Positions 45,094 through 53,651 of a stretch of 64,000 nt of DNA are shown piece after piece. Positions within the stretch are counted from its first letter, which is position 1, and each line of letters starts with the position of its first letter. A program made the translations under genes and the position numbers. Location of the stretch: contig SFHC01000006.1 in assembly GCA_004555725.1 (NCBI GenBank), forward strand, positions 58,423 to 122,422, read 5' to 3'. The notes beneath the pieces were generated by a model. The model had not been told where the DNA came from. It did not search any database and was given only the letters and a program-made list of their open reading frames with translations. The stretch is from [Eubacterium] saphenum (lineage in GTDB: Bacteria; Bacillota; Clostridia; Peptostreptococcales; Anaerovoracaceae).

Positions 45094-47349
45094 ATGAATG
45101 TTGTTCCATCATCGGCTGAAACAGTCGAGACAAAGAATATAGAAGCTGCAGGAGCGCCGTCTTCCGGGAGTTCTGCGTCATTCGATGCAGCTGCCGGAAA
45201 TGCGCCTGAAGCAGAAAAACCAAAGACGACGGCAAAGAAATCGACAGCGAAGACGACGGCAAAGCGTTCTTCGTCCGGAAAGACAAGCAAGAAAACGACA
45301 GCCAGGAAAAAGAAACTGGTAATCGTGGAGTCTCCATCCAAGGCAAAAACAATAGGAAAGTTCCTCGGCTCCACGTACCGGGTGGTCGCTTCTGTCGGTC
45401 ATGTCCGCGACCTGCCGAAGAGCAAACTCGGAATTGATATCGATCATGATTTTGAACCGCAGTATATTTCTATCCGCGGAAAGGGAGACTTGATTAAAGA
45501 GCTGAAACGCGAGGCTAAAAAAGCGTCCCGCGTATATCTGGCAACGGACCCGGACCGCGAGGGAGAAGCGATTTCCTGGCACCTTGCATATCTTCTGGGC
45601 ATCGATCCGGATGAACCTTGCAGAGTAACATTCAACGAGATCACCAAGCCGGTTGTCAAGGAAGCCATCAAGCATCCTCGGCCGATTGACAGAAGCCTGG
45701 TAGATGCGCAGCAGGCGCGCCGTGTGCTGGATCGTCTTGTGGGCTATCAGATCAGCCCGCTTCTCTGGAGAAAAGTAAAACGCGGTCTTTCTGCCGGACG
45801 TGTCCAGTCTGCCGCGCTGAAGATAATCTGCGACAGAGAGAAGGAAATTCAGAATTTCATTCCAGAAGAGTACTGGACAGTGACCGCTTCCTTCAAAAAA
45901 GGGAGTGTTTTCCAGGCAAAATTAAATACAAAGGAAGGAAAAAAGATTTCGCTTCATACCGAAGCGGAGAAAGATGCAGTTCTTAAAGATCTGGACGGAA
46001 AGCCGTATACTGTTGAGAAGCTGACGCGGCGTGAAACGGTCAGAAATCCGTATCCGCCTTACACGACATCCAGTCTTCAGCAGGATGCATCTAACCGAAT
46101 CAATTTTAATACGCGAAAGACGATGATGGTTGCGCAGCAGCTGTATGAAGGAGTGGATATTAAAGGCCATGGGACGATCGGTCTCATCACTTATCTACGA
46201 ACAGACTCCGTGCGTGTCTCTGAAGAGGCGCGCTCTGCATCGAAGCAGTTCATCACTGATCGCTATGGAGATGAGTATTACGGCGGCAAAGTATACTCGA
46301 ACAAGAAAAAAGATATCCAGGATGCGCATGAAGCGATCCGTCCTGCAGACGTCACTCTTGACCCGCAGGATGTGAAAGATTCTCTGTCTTCAGATCAGTT
46401 CAAGCTGTACAACCTGATCTGGACCAGGTTTATTGCCAGCCAGATGGCGCCGGCCCGCTATGACAGCCTGCAGGTTTCCATAGCCTGCGGCGAGTACGGG
46501 TTCCGTGCGTCCGGCTCACGCATGCTGTTTGACGGATGCCGCAGAGTATATCATGTTTCTTCAGAGGATTCGTCTAAACTTCTTCCAGAGCTTGAAGAAG
46601 GAGAAAAGCTGAACCTGCAGAAAATTGAGGGCGAACAGAATTTCACCCAGCCTCCTGCAAGATTCACTGAAGCCAGTCTGGTAAAGGAACTGGAAACAAG
46701 AGATATCGGCCGACCGAGCACTTATGCGCCGATTGTCAATACACTTACGGGCAGAAGATATGTAAAGCGTGAAAAAAAGAGTCTGGTACCGACAGACCTC
46801 GGATTTATCGTGGACGATCTTCTGGAAAAGTATTTCAAGGATATCGTAGATTCCAGCTTCACTGCAGAAATGGAGAATACGCTCGATGACGTTGAAGTCA
46901 AGGGGACAGAGTGGAAGCAGGTCATTCGTGACTTTTACGGGCCGTTTAAGAAGGAACTGGATGCTGCGGATCAGGAGATCCAGAAGGTTGAGGTTCAGGA
47001 TCGTCCGACGGGAGAAGTCTGCGAACTCTGCGGGCGTCCGATGGTGATTAAAAGCGGACGTTTTGGTGATTTTATCGCATGCAGCGGATATCCGGAATGT
47101 AAGAACACCAAGCCTCTTGTTGTCAAAATCGGAGTGAAATGCCCGGTTTGTGGTAAAGATATTGTGGAAAAGCATTCCCGGAAAGGCCGAGTCTTCTACG
47201 GATGCAGCGGCTGGCCGGAGTGTAAGCAGTCCTACTGGAATAAGCCGGTCAATAAGAAATGTCCAGTTTGCGGCAGCCTTCTGGTAGAGAAAAAAACGAA
47301 GACGACAACACTGGCGTGCTCCAATCCGGAATGTAAATATAAAGAGTAG
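45094..47349 (+). CDS. topA: DNA topoisomerase I
   Basis: Type IA topoisomerase that relaxes negative supercoils. The 751-residue protein begins with about 73 residues of low-complexity Ala/Ser then Lys/Thr-rich sequence before the Toprim core (LVIVESPSKAKT, about 75-86). This tail is absent from most TopA proteins. The catalytic tyrosine is in LITYLRTDS (about residue 367). Three C-terminal zinc ribbons follow, with CxxC pairs near 635, 682 and 727 (CELCG, CPVCG, CPVCG). AAAGGGG is upstream of the ATG and no later start gives a better fit, so the extension is probably translated. In many Firmicutes trmFO and xerC lie after topA; here hslV is next. Confidence 0.96.
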   Translation: MNVVPSSAETVETKNIEAAGAPSSGSSASFDAAAGNAPEAEKPKTTAKKSTAKTTAKRSSSGKTSKKTTARKKKLVIVESPSKAKTIGKFLGSTYRVVASVGHVRDLPKSKLGIDIDHDFEPQYISIRGKGDLIKELKREAKKASRVYLATDPDREGEAISWHLAYLLGIDPDEPCRVTFNEITKPVVKEAIKHPRPIDRSLVDAQQARRVLDRLVGYQISPLLWRKVKRGLSAGRVQSAALKIICDREKEIQNFIPEEYWTVTASFKKGSVFQAKLNTKEGKKISLHTEAEKDAVLKDLDGKPYTVEKLTRRETVRNPYPPYTTSSLQQDASNRINFNTRKTMMVAQQLYEGVDIKGHGTIGLITYLRTDSVRVSEEARSASKQFITDRYGDEYYGGKVYSNKKKDIQDAHEAIRPADVTLDPQDVKDSLSSDQFKLYNLIWTRFIASQMAPARYDSLQVSIACGEYGFRASGSRMLFDGCRRVYHVSSEDSSKLLPELEEGEKLNLQKIEGEQNFTQPPARFTEASLVKELETRDIGRPSTYAPIVNTLTGRRYVKREKKSLVPTDLGFIVDDLLEKYFKDIVDSSFTAEMENTLDDVEVKGTEWKQVIRDFYGPFKKELDAADQEIQKVEVQDRPTGEVCELCGRPMVIKSGRFGDFIACSGYPECKNTKPLVVKIGVKCPVCGKDIVEKHSRKGRVFYGCSGWPECKQSYWNKPVNKKCPVCGSLLVEKKTKTTTLACSNPECKYKE

Positions 47350-47497
47350 GAATACGCTGGACTAAAACGGAACAGGCTGTAGAAAAGCCAATTCTGAAAG
47401 GGGCGGAGATCAGGACTGTTCTTTCTTTCAGAGCAGAAACAGTTTTGATCTCTATGAATAGTAGATAGTAATATTGTCAAGTTTGTATTCTATGGTG

Positions 47498-47544
47498 AAT
47501 TTTCTGTGAAGTCTATTGCATATTGTACAGATATCGATAATAAT
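47498..47544 (+). promoter_or_regulatory. hslV promoter region with a possible CodY box
   Basis: TTGCAT (47517-47522), a 16-bp spacer and AATAAT (47539-47544) form a moderate promoter about 95 bases before hslV. Immediately upstream, 47498-47512 matches the CodY motif AATTTTCWGAAAATT at 12 of 15 positions. codY itself lies 2.5 kb downstream. Both calls are from consensus only. Confidence 0.4.
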
Positions 47545-47638
47545 GGATTATGGTTTAGCAGGTGATTATTGCAACGGTCCGTTTTCACAGAACGAGATTC
47601 ACAAAATATAGAAATATGAAATAGGAGGCAGAGAAGTT

Positions 47639-48193
47639 ATGGTGGAATTCCACGCAACGACGATTTGTGCCGTAAGAAGAGGTCCGAATGACGTGGCGAT
47701 CGGCGGCGATGGCCAGGTTACAATGGGTGAAACTGCGATCATGAAAAATGGCGCGGTGAAAGTAAAGAAGATATTCCACGGTCAGGTACTGACCGGATTC
47801 GCTGGTTCAGTTGCTGACGCGTTCACGCTGACCGAGAAATTTGAGAGCAAGCTGGAAGAGCATGACGGTAATTTAAGGCGTGCCGCGGTTGATCTCGCAC
47901 AGATGTGGAGGTCAGACAAGGGCATGAGAAGCCTGGAAGCTCTGATGATTGTCATGGACCATAATGACATTCTGGTTCTCTCTGGAAACGGCGAAATTAT
48001 TGAACCGGATGAACAGTTTGTTGCAATCGGATCAGGCGGAAACTATGCATATTCAGCTGCAAATGCTCTGTACAACCATACGGATTTAAGTGCTGAGGAG
48101 ATTGTACGGGAGTCGCTGAAGATTGCGTCTTCCATCTGTGTGTACACAAATGACCACATTACTGTTGAGAAACTTGATTCTCAGGAAAAATAA
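47639..48193 (+). CDS. hslV: ATP-dependent protease peptidase subunit HslV (ClpQ)
   Basis: Proteasome-like threonine peptidase that forms the double hexameric core of HslUV. The 184-residue product starts MVEFHATTICAV; processing before T7 or T8 would expose the catalytic N-terminal threonine. The motif GDGQVTMG (about 24-31) and Lys in the VKVKKIF region are as expected. The six-residue leader is similar to that of Bacillus ClpQ. Followed by hslU after 130 bases, which include a separate promoter. The ATG has AGGAGG 9 bases upstream. Confidence 0.96.
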   Translation: MVEFHATTICAVRRGPNDVAIGGDGQVTMGETAIMKNGAVKVKKIFHGQVLTGFAGSVADAFTLTEKFESKLEEHDGNLRRAAVDLAQMWRSDKGMRSLEALMIVMDHNDILVLSGNGEIIEPDEQFVAIGSGGNYAYSAANALYNHTDLSAEEIVRESLKIASSICVYTNDHITVEKLDSQEK

Positions 48194-48271
48194 AGTGGAG
48201 AATGATCCACAACAGCATACATACAGGTGTATTGTCAGTAATGTTATAAAGTTGGAACAGAACAAAATTGT

Positions 48272-48300
48272 TTGACATTTTCGGAAACAATTGGTATATA
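48272..48300 (+). promoter_or_regulatory. promoter of hslU
   Basis: TTGACA (48272-48277), a 17-bp spacer and TATATA (48295-48300), or TATAAT two bases later with a 19-bp spacer. The start of transcription would lie only about 15-20 bases before the hslU ATG, right at the ribosome binding site. Confidence 0.65.
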
Positions 48301-48323
48301 ATATAAAAGGAGGATACATAAAC

Positions 48324-49769
48324 ATGGCGGATAAGATCCAGGGTTTAACTCCGAAAGAAATTGTTGCAGAATTAGATAAATATATTATCGGTCAGGATAA
48401 GGCAAAACGTTCTGTTGCAGTTGCACTGCGCAACCGTTACAGAAGAGGTCTCGTTCCGGAAGAAATGCGAGAAGAGATTACGCCTAAGAATATCCTTATG
48501 ATGGGACCGACCGGCTGCGGAAAAACTGAGATTGCGCGCCGGCTCGCCAAGCTGATGAAAGCGCCGTTTGTCAAGGTTGAAGCAACCAAGTTCACAGAAG
48601 TCGGCTATGTCGGACGTGATGTGGATTCCATGGTTCGTGACCTGGTCGAGGCTTCTATGCGGATCACAAAACAGAGTGCGATGCAGGAGAAGTATGATAT
48701 CGCCGATAAAATGGCAGAGGACAAGATTATCGAGGCGATGGTCCCGGGGAAATCCGGAACGGTTCAGAATCAGCAGAGCCAGAACAACAGTCCGTTTGAT
48801 TTTCTTCGCAACAGCGGAGGGTATCCGAGCCAGAAACAGCTTTATGAGCAGAGTCAGCAGAAGCAGGCGGAGGAATCAGAATCCACCGATGTAAAAATGG
48901 CCAGAGATCAGGTTCGCGACCAGCTCAGAAGAGGTCTTCTGGAGGAACAGTTCATTGAGATCCAGGTTGAAGAAGCCCCGAGAAGCAATGAATTGGATAT
49001 GAGTAATGAAGGCATGAGCATCGCCATTGGAAACATTTTTGGCGACATGATGCCGAAGAAAACAAAGACCAGAAAAGTAAAGGTAAAAGATGCCAGAAAA
49101 ATCCTGCGAGAGCAGGAGGCGTCCAAATTGCTTGATATGGATGCTGTCACCGACGACGCGGTTGAAAATGCCGAGCAGAATGGAATTATCTTTATCGATG
49201 AGATCGATAAGATTGCAGCCGGCAGCGGATATGGATCCGGGGCGGATGTTTCCAGAGAAGGTGTACAGAGAGATATTCTTCCGATCGTGGAAGGAAGTGT
49301 GGTAAACACAAAATACGGACCGGTCAAGACCGACCATATTTTGTTTATCGGCGCCGGAGCATTCAGTGTCTCCAAACCGACAGATCTCATCCCGGAACTC
49401 CAGGGACGCTTCCCGATCCGCGTGGAGCTGCAGAATCTGACCAAGGATGACCTGATGAAGATTCTGACGGTTCCTAAGAATGCTATTGTTAAGCAGCATC
49501 AGGCACTTCTGGAAACAGAAGGAATCCATCTGGAGTTTACGGACGGCGCAATTGAAGAAATCGCAGAGATTGCGTCTCTGATGAACCAGCAGAATGAAAA
49601 TATCGGCGCTCGTCGTCTGTCCACCATTCTGGAACGTCTTCTGGAAGATATCTCTTATGAGATTCCGGAAGAAGGACCGGAAGGAAAAACGGTAATTGAT
49701 CAGGATTTTGTGAAGAATAAGTTTGCCGATACGATTGAGAGAGACGATATCGAAAAGTATATTCTGTAA
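48324..49769 (+). CDS. hslU: ATP-dependent protease ATPase subunit HslU (ClpY)
   Basis: AAA+ unfoldase that feeds proteins into HslV. The 481-residue product has Walker A GPTGCGKT (61-68), the pore motif GYVG nearby, an intermediate (I) domain with a Gln/Ser/Asn-rich insert (about 148-190), Walker B IIFIDEIDKI (about 279-288) and a C-terminal tail ending in EKYIL, the hydrophobic end that docks into HslV. An in-frame ATG at 48291 has no ribosome binding site and lies in the promoter; AAAGGAGG precedes the ATG at 48324. Confidence 0.96.
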   Translation: MADKIQGLTPKEIVAELDKYIIGQDKAKRSVAVALRNRYRRGLVPEEMREEITPKNILMMGPTGCGKTEIARRLAKLMKAPFVKVEATKFTEVGYVGRDVDSMVRDLVEASMRITKQSAMQEKYDIADKMAEDKIIEAMVPGKSGTVQNQQSQNNSPFDFLRNSGGYPSQKQLYEQSQQKQAEESESTDVKMARDQVRDQLRRGLLEEQFIEIQVEEAPRSNELDMSNEGMSIAIGNIFGDMMPKKTKTRKVKVKDARKILREQEASKLLDMDAVTDDAVENAEQNGIIFIDEIDKIAAGSGYGSGADVSREGVQRDILPIVEGSVVNTKYGPVKTDHILFIGAGAFSVSKPTDLIPELQGRFPIRVELQNLTKDDLMKILTVPKNAIVKQHQALLETEGIHLEFTDGAIEEIAEIASLMNQQNENIGARRLSTILERLLEDISYEIPEEGPEGKTVIDQDFVKNKFADTIERDDIEKYIL

Positions 49770-49820
49770 CGCTGAGCAGGATAGAATGGACAACCGGACA
49801 AAATGCCGGAATGTCCTGAC

Positions 49821-49857
49821 GCCGGATTCCGGTGATTGGAATTCACCGGAATCCGGC
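49821..49857 (+). repeat. perfect 15-bp inverted repeat between hslU and codY
   Basis: GCCGGATTCCGGTGA (49821-49835) and TCACCGGAATCCGGC (49843-49857) are exact inverted copies with a seven-base loop. AAGATAAG follows, so there is no T run. A smaller hairpin, GGACA/TGTCC (49797-49816), precedes it. It may stop or stabilise the hslU transcript; it is not a standard intrinsic terminator. Confidence 0.6.
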
Positions 49858-49980
49858 AAGATAAGATACTCGATTAAAGGGGCAGTCTGGGAATAGAAGC
49901 TGTTTGAACTGCGCTTTTGATAAATATTAATGAACCGTATTGTTTTGAATTGTGTGTGTGGTAAGAAAGGCTGATGAAAG

Positions 49981-50754
49981 ATGAGCAAGAGATTATTATC
50001 GAGAATCCGAGAACTAAACAGAATGTTGTCAGAAAGTACGACAGGATACGTTGCATTTGATGAACTGTGCGATTCTATCGGCGAAATGCTTGAATCGGAA
50101 GTTCTGGTTATGAGCAAGCGCGGAAAGATCCTGGCAGCACGTAGCAGCGAGGCAGATACGCTGGTGGTCAAAGATGAATCCGGCGCTGAGGTTATAAGAC
50201 CGGAGATCAATTCCCGCCTGCTGAAGATCACAAGCACCAAAGAAAACGTAACGGGTGATGAGATTACAGAGATCATCGGAGACGACTATAACAAATATGA
50301 ATATTATCATATCATCGTACCGGTAATCTTTGGAGGAAACCGCGTTGCAACTGTTGTTCTGCTTCGTGACAACGAGCCATATGATGAAGAAGATATTGCT
50401 ATCACAGAGTACGGTGCAACAGTTGTCGGACTGGAAGTGTCCAGAAGCATAGCACTTGAAGAAGAGGCAGACAGCAGAGAGAAAAACGCTGTAGATATGG
50501 CGCTTGAGACACTGTCCTATTCTGAACTGGATGCAGTTGTTAAGATTTTCGGTGAGCTTGAAGGTAATGAAGGACTTCTCGTTGCCAGCAAAGTAGCAGA
50601 CAAGTTCAACATTACTCGCTCTGTAATCGTTAACGCGCTCCGTAAACTGGAGAGTGCCGGCGTCATTGAATCCAGATCGCTGGGAATGAAGGGTACAAGA
50701 ATCAAGATTACAAATAATTTCCTGCGTGATCAGATCGCAAAAATTGATATCTAA
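49981..50754 (+). CDS. codY: GTP-sensing global transcriptional regulator CodY
   Basis: Pleiotropic regulator that represses amino-acid, nitrogen and stationary-phase genes when branched-chain amino acids and GTP are high. The 257-residue protein has an N-terminal GAF domain (about 1-155) that binds isoleucine/valine, and a C-terminal winged helix whose recognition helix lies in NITRSVIVNALRKLESAG, with SLGMKGTRI after it, the most conserved part of the family. It follows hslVU as in Bacillus, but trmFO and xerC are missing from this neighbourhood. The ribosome binding site (AAAGG, 12 bases upstream) is rather weak. Confidence 0.97.
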   Translation: MSKRLLSRIRELNRMLSESTTGYVAFDELCDSIGEMLESEVLVMSKRGKILAARSSEADTLVVKDESGAEVIRPEINSRLLKITSTKENVTGDEITEIIGDDYNKYEYYHIIVPVIFGGNRVATVVLLRDNEPYDEEDIAITEYGATVVGLEVSRSIALEEEADSREKNAVDMALETLSYSELDAVVKIFGELEGNEGLLVASKVADKFNITRSVIVNALRKLESAGVIESRSLGMKGTRIKITNNFLRDQIAKIDI

Positions 50755-51035
50755 TTGTTCGTATACTTGTTTTGGAATGGTTATAGCAATAAGTTCGCGG
50801 CAGCCGGTGTCAGATGACCTGAAATTCACAAGTGTCTTGGTGCAGGTTACACGAATCAATAAAGGTGTTGTTGTATGATCATGGCAAAATTGGCAGTACC
50901 GAATCTGCTTCTGCGGGAGATATCAGGTATTACCGCGGAGTGTGAGAGGCGGAAGGTGATGGTGTTACTTTCATCTTCTGCTTTTCTTTCGTTTTTGTCC
51001 GCATGCCAGGGATTGGAGAAAGGAAAAAGAAAGTT

Positions 51036-51689
51036 ATGGAACGGTATCGGACGGTATTGAAAGAGGGAAGCGCTGAGCTGGTCATCCAGAAATCGAGGTT
51101 TATCGCATACGTTTCTCCGGCAGGCAGCAGAGAAGAAGCAGAGAGTTTTATCCGGCGGATACGCAAAAAACACTATAATGCGACACATAATGTTCCTGCG
51201 ATGGTAATCGGCGACCAGTTTCAGCTTCAATGGGGAAGTGATGACGGCGAACCGCAGGGCACCTCAGGGGCGCCGATTGTGCAGATGCTGGTCAAAGAAC
51301 ATTTCTCTAATCTTGTGGTTGTAGTGACCAGATATTTTGGCGGAATTAAGCTGGGGACAGGAGGGTTGGTCCGGGCATATACACAGGCGGCTAAAATGGG
51401 CGTTCAGGCGTCGGAACCGGCGGCAATGGAGGAAAAGCTTGCGCTTTCATTTCAAACAGACTACAGTACGTTTAACCGCCTGTCAGCTTTTTCATTTGAC
51501 GGCCGTGCTGCCATTGATCATGTTCAGTACACCGATCAGGTGAGCTTTGATCTTTTTCTTGAGGAGAAAGACCGCGCAGACATTTTGGAAATTCTGGCCG
51601 GCCTGACCAATGGCAGTATGCATCCGCTTCATGAGGAACATCAGCTTTTTGCAGCGCCGCTTATCACCGGAGGACAGGAAAATTCATGA
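51036..51689 (+). CDS. yigZ: YigZ/IMPACT family protein
   Basis: A 217-residue protein of the UPF0029/IMPACT family, with an N-terminal ribosomal S5-like domain (SRFIAYVSPA near 21-30, ATHNVPA near 49-55, GTGGLVRAYTQA near 106-117) and a C-terminal DUF1949 domain. Biochemical role in bacteria is not settled; links to translation under stress come from the eukaryotic relative IMPACT. The frame opens at 51003, but that ATG has no ribosome binding site; GGAGAAAGGAAAAAGAAAG precedes the ATG at 51036. The 281-base gap after codY shows no clear promoter. A strong terminator follows. Confidence 0.9.
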   Translation: MERYRTVLKEGSAELVIQKSRFIAYVSPAGSREEAESFIRRIRKKHYNATHNVPAMVIGDQFQLQWGSDDGEPQGTSGAPIVQMLVKEHFSNLVVVVTRYFGGIKLGTGGLVRAYTQAAKMGVQASEPAAMEEKLALSFQTDYSTFNRLSAFSFDGRAAIDHVQYTDQVSFDLFLEEKDRADILEILAGLTNGSMHPLHEEHQLFAAPLITGGQENS

Positions 51690-51696
51690 AAGACAG

Positions 51697-51747
51697 AAGC
51701 GCAGAACATTCCGGCGGCTTCCAGCCGCCGGCGTTCTGCGCTTTTTT
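51697..51747 (+). terminator. intrinsic terminator after yigZ
   Basis: AAGCGCAGAAC (51697-51707) pairs with GTTCTGCGCTT (51733-51743), with an inner stem CCGGCGGC/GCCGCCGG, and T6 follows. It is one of the strongest hairpins in the window and may also serve the convergent pan operon, although its reverse T run is poor. Confidence 0.93.
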
Positions 51748-51802
51748 GTCATGACAGGACTAAGCATATGAATATTACATGCACGTAAGGATTCCCAACA
51801 GG

Positions 51803-51823
51803 CATGGATTAATCGCATCCATG
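51803..51823 (-). repeat. inverted repeat downstream of panC
   Basis: CATGGAT (51803-51809) and ATCCATG (51817-51823) are exact inverted copies with a seven-base loop, about 65 bases after the panC stop. No T run follows on either strand. It may be the remaining part of a weak terminator; no other feature explains it. Confidence 0.35.
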
Positions 51824-51888
51824 GATTTACCATATGTTAAGGATTGTTTTCCATAGGCGATGTTCAGTATTCATACGTTGTTCGTCTG

Positions 51889-52758
51889 TTAGTCCTCAGT
51901 GTATGTGATTTTAGGATCGCCGACGGTGAAGTTGTCGATCAGTCTCGTTCCGTCAATCCGGACGGCCATGGCAACCAGGTCGCCCTTCTTAAAGGTCTCC
52001 ACCGGCTGCATGTTCAGTCCGTTTACGACTTCAACATATTCCGGATCAGCCATCGGTTCTTCCGCAAGTTTTTCTTTCATGGCGTCAGTGAGCTGGCGGC
52101 TTCTGTATTCGCCCTTCTCGACAAGATTCTGGCCAAGGCGGACAGCTCTGGAGAGGATGACGGCGGCTTTTCTTGCCTCCGGGCTCAGATAGGTGTTGCG
52201 GGAGCTCTTTGCGAGGCCGTCGCGTTCTCTTACAATCGGGCAGCCGATGACGCGGACGTTGAAATTCAGATCGCGGACCATACGGCGGATGATGGCAAGC
52301 TGCTGCGCGTCTTTCTGACCAAAGAAAATGCAGTCCGGTTCAACGATATGCAGAAGTTTGGTGATGACGGTGCAGACGCCGCGGAAATGGATAGGACGCG
52401 TTTTTCCGCAGAGTGTTTTTGACAGCACGTCGATGTCGACGTAGGTGCAGAAGTCGTCAAAATACATCTCAGACGGATCTGGATGGAAGACCATATCCAC
52501 ACCATGCGCTTCCAGGAGCTTGCAGTCGTGTTCGAAGTCTCTCGGATAGTCAGCCAGGTCTTCTGAAGGTCCGAACTGGATCGGGTTGACAAAGACTGAT
52601 GCGACAGTACGGTCGCACTGTTTTACAGATGCGTCCATCAGAGAAGCATGGCCTTCGTGCAGAAATCCCATTGTCGGGCAGAGCCCGATGGTCAGGCCTT
52701 CTGCTTTCCATTCAGCAATCTGTGCGCGTACTTCTTCGATAGTGTTTGCGATTATCAT
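51889..52758 (-). CDS. panC: pantothenate synthetase
   Basis: Joins pantoate and beta-alanine with ATP to give pantothenate. The 289-residue enzyme has the nucleotidyltransferase motif TMGFLHEGH (about 29-37, the HIGH-like site), the pantoate-binding NPIQFGPSEDL stretch (about 59-69), GKTRPIHFRGV and a C-terminal domain. Last gene of the panG-panB-panC operon. panD, which makes beta-alanine from aspartate, is not next to it, so beta-alanine comes from a gene elsewhere or from another source. AAGGAG lies before the ATG. Confidence 0.97.
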   Translation of the reverse strand: MIIANTIEEVRAQIAEWKAEGLTIGLCPTMGFLHEGHASLMDASVKQCDRTVASVFVNPIQFGPSEDLADYPRDFEHDCKLLEAHGVDMVFHPDPSEMYFDDFCTYVDIDVLSKTLCGKTRPIHFRGVCTVITKLLHIVEPDCIFFGQKDAQQLAIIRRMVRDLNFNVRVIGCPIVRERDGLAKSSRNTYLSPEARKAAVILSRAVRLGQNLVEKGEYRSRQLTDAMKEKLAEEPMADPEYVEVVNGLNMQPVETFKKGDLVAMAVRIDGTRLIDNFTVGDPKITYTED

Positions 52759-52809
52759 TGTATTCTCCTTGCTTTATTTCCTTGCGTTTTATTTTTGTCT
52801 GGTGAATGC

Positions 52810-53649
52810 CTACCGGTTCTTCAGCTCATCCAGAACTTCCGGGTTGGTCATCTTGTGGAATTCGTGGTCGGCGTCCGGGAAGCTTGTTTCCTTGACTTCC
52901 TTATCGTACTGCGTGAAGGCGTCCATCATTTCCTGGCCGAGGTTGGCGAATTTCTTGACAAATTTAGGGACATAGTCGCTGAACATGCCGAGCATGTCCT
53001 GATAGACCAGGATCTGTCCGTCCGTTTCATTGCCGGCGCCGATTCCGATGGTCGGGATGGTGAGCTTTTCTGTGATCAGGGCGGCAAGAGGAGACGGAAC
53101 GCATTCCAGAACTACAGCGAACGCGCCGGCGTCCTGAATTTTGTATGCGTCATCCAGCATGCGCTTTGCGGCATCGGCCGTCTTTCCCTGGACTTTGTTT
53201 CCGCCGAAGGCGTTAACTGACTGCGGCGTCATGCCAAGGTGTGCCATAACTGGAATGCCGACGCTGGTCATAGCCTTGATCTGAGGGCAGACAGCGGCGC
53301 CGCCTTCCAGTTTGACGGCATTTCCGTGCGCTTCCTTCATCAGTCTTCCAGCATTGGTCAGCGCCTGCTCTACGGATACCTGATAAGACATAAACGGCAT
53401 GTCCATGACGACCATGGTGTCCTTGGTCGCTCTGGCAACAGAACGGCCGTAAATGATGGATTCTTCCATGGTTACAGGGAGTGTGTCCTCGTATCCCTGC
53501 ATGACATTTCCGAGGGAGTCTCCGACGAGGATGCCGTTGATACCTGCGTTTTCCATGAGTTTGGCTGTCGAATAGTCATAGCAGGTCAGCATGGAGATTT
53601 TTTCGTGGTTGTCTTTCATTTTCTGAAATGTTGCTGCTGTGTTTTTCAT
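52810..53649 (-). CDS. panB: 3-methyl-2-oxobutanoate hydroxymethyltransferase
   Basis: Transfers a hydroxymethyl group from methylene-tetrahydrofolate to ketoisovalerate, giving ketopantoate, the first committed step of coenzyme A synthesis. The 279-residue TIM-barrel enzyme has the metal-binding LVGDSLGNV (about 36-44) and the loop with KLEGG (about 113-117). It starts 2 bases after the stop of the PanG-like gene; the ribosome binding site AAAGGATGG lies in the end of that gene, so they are probably coupled. Confidence 0.97.
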   Translation of the reverse strand: MKNTAATFQKMKDNHEKISMLTCYDYSTAKLMENAGINGILVGDSLGNVMQGYEDTLPVTMEESIIYGRSVARATKDTMVVMDMPFMSYQVSVEQALTNAGRLMKEAHGNAVKLEGGAAVCPQIKAMTSVGIPVMAHLGMTPQSVNAFGGNKVQGKTADAAKRMLDDAYKIQDAGAFAVVLECVPSPLAALITEKLTIPTIGIGAGNETDGQILVYQDMLGMFSDYVPKFVKKFANLGQEMMDAFTQYDKEVKETSFPDADHEFHKMTNPEVLDELKNR

Positions 53650-53651
53650 AA

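Noticed and set aside
50875..51060. A 61-codon ORF between codY and yigZ
   Set aside because: It has no convincing ribosome binding site, its sequence shows no motif, and it overlaps the yigZ start.
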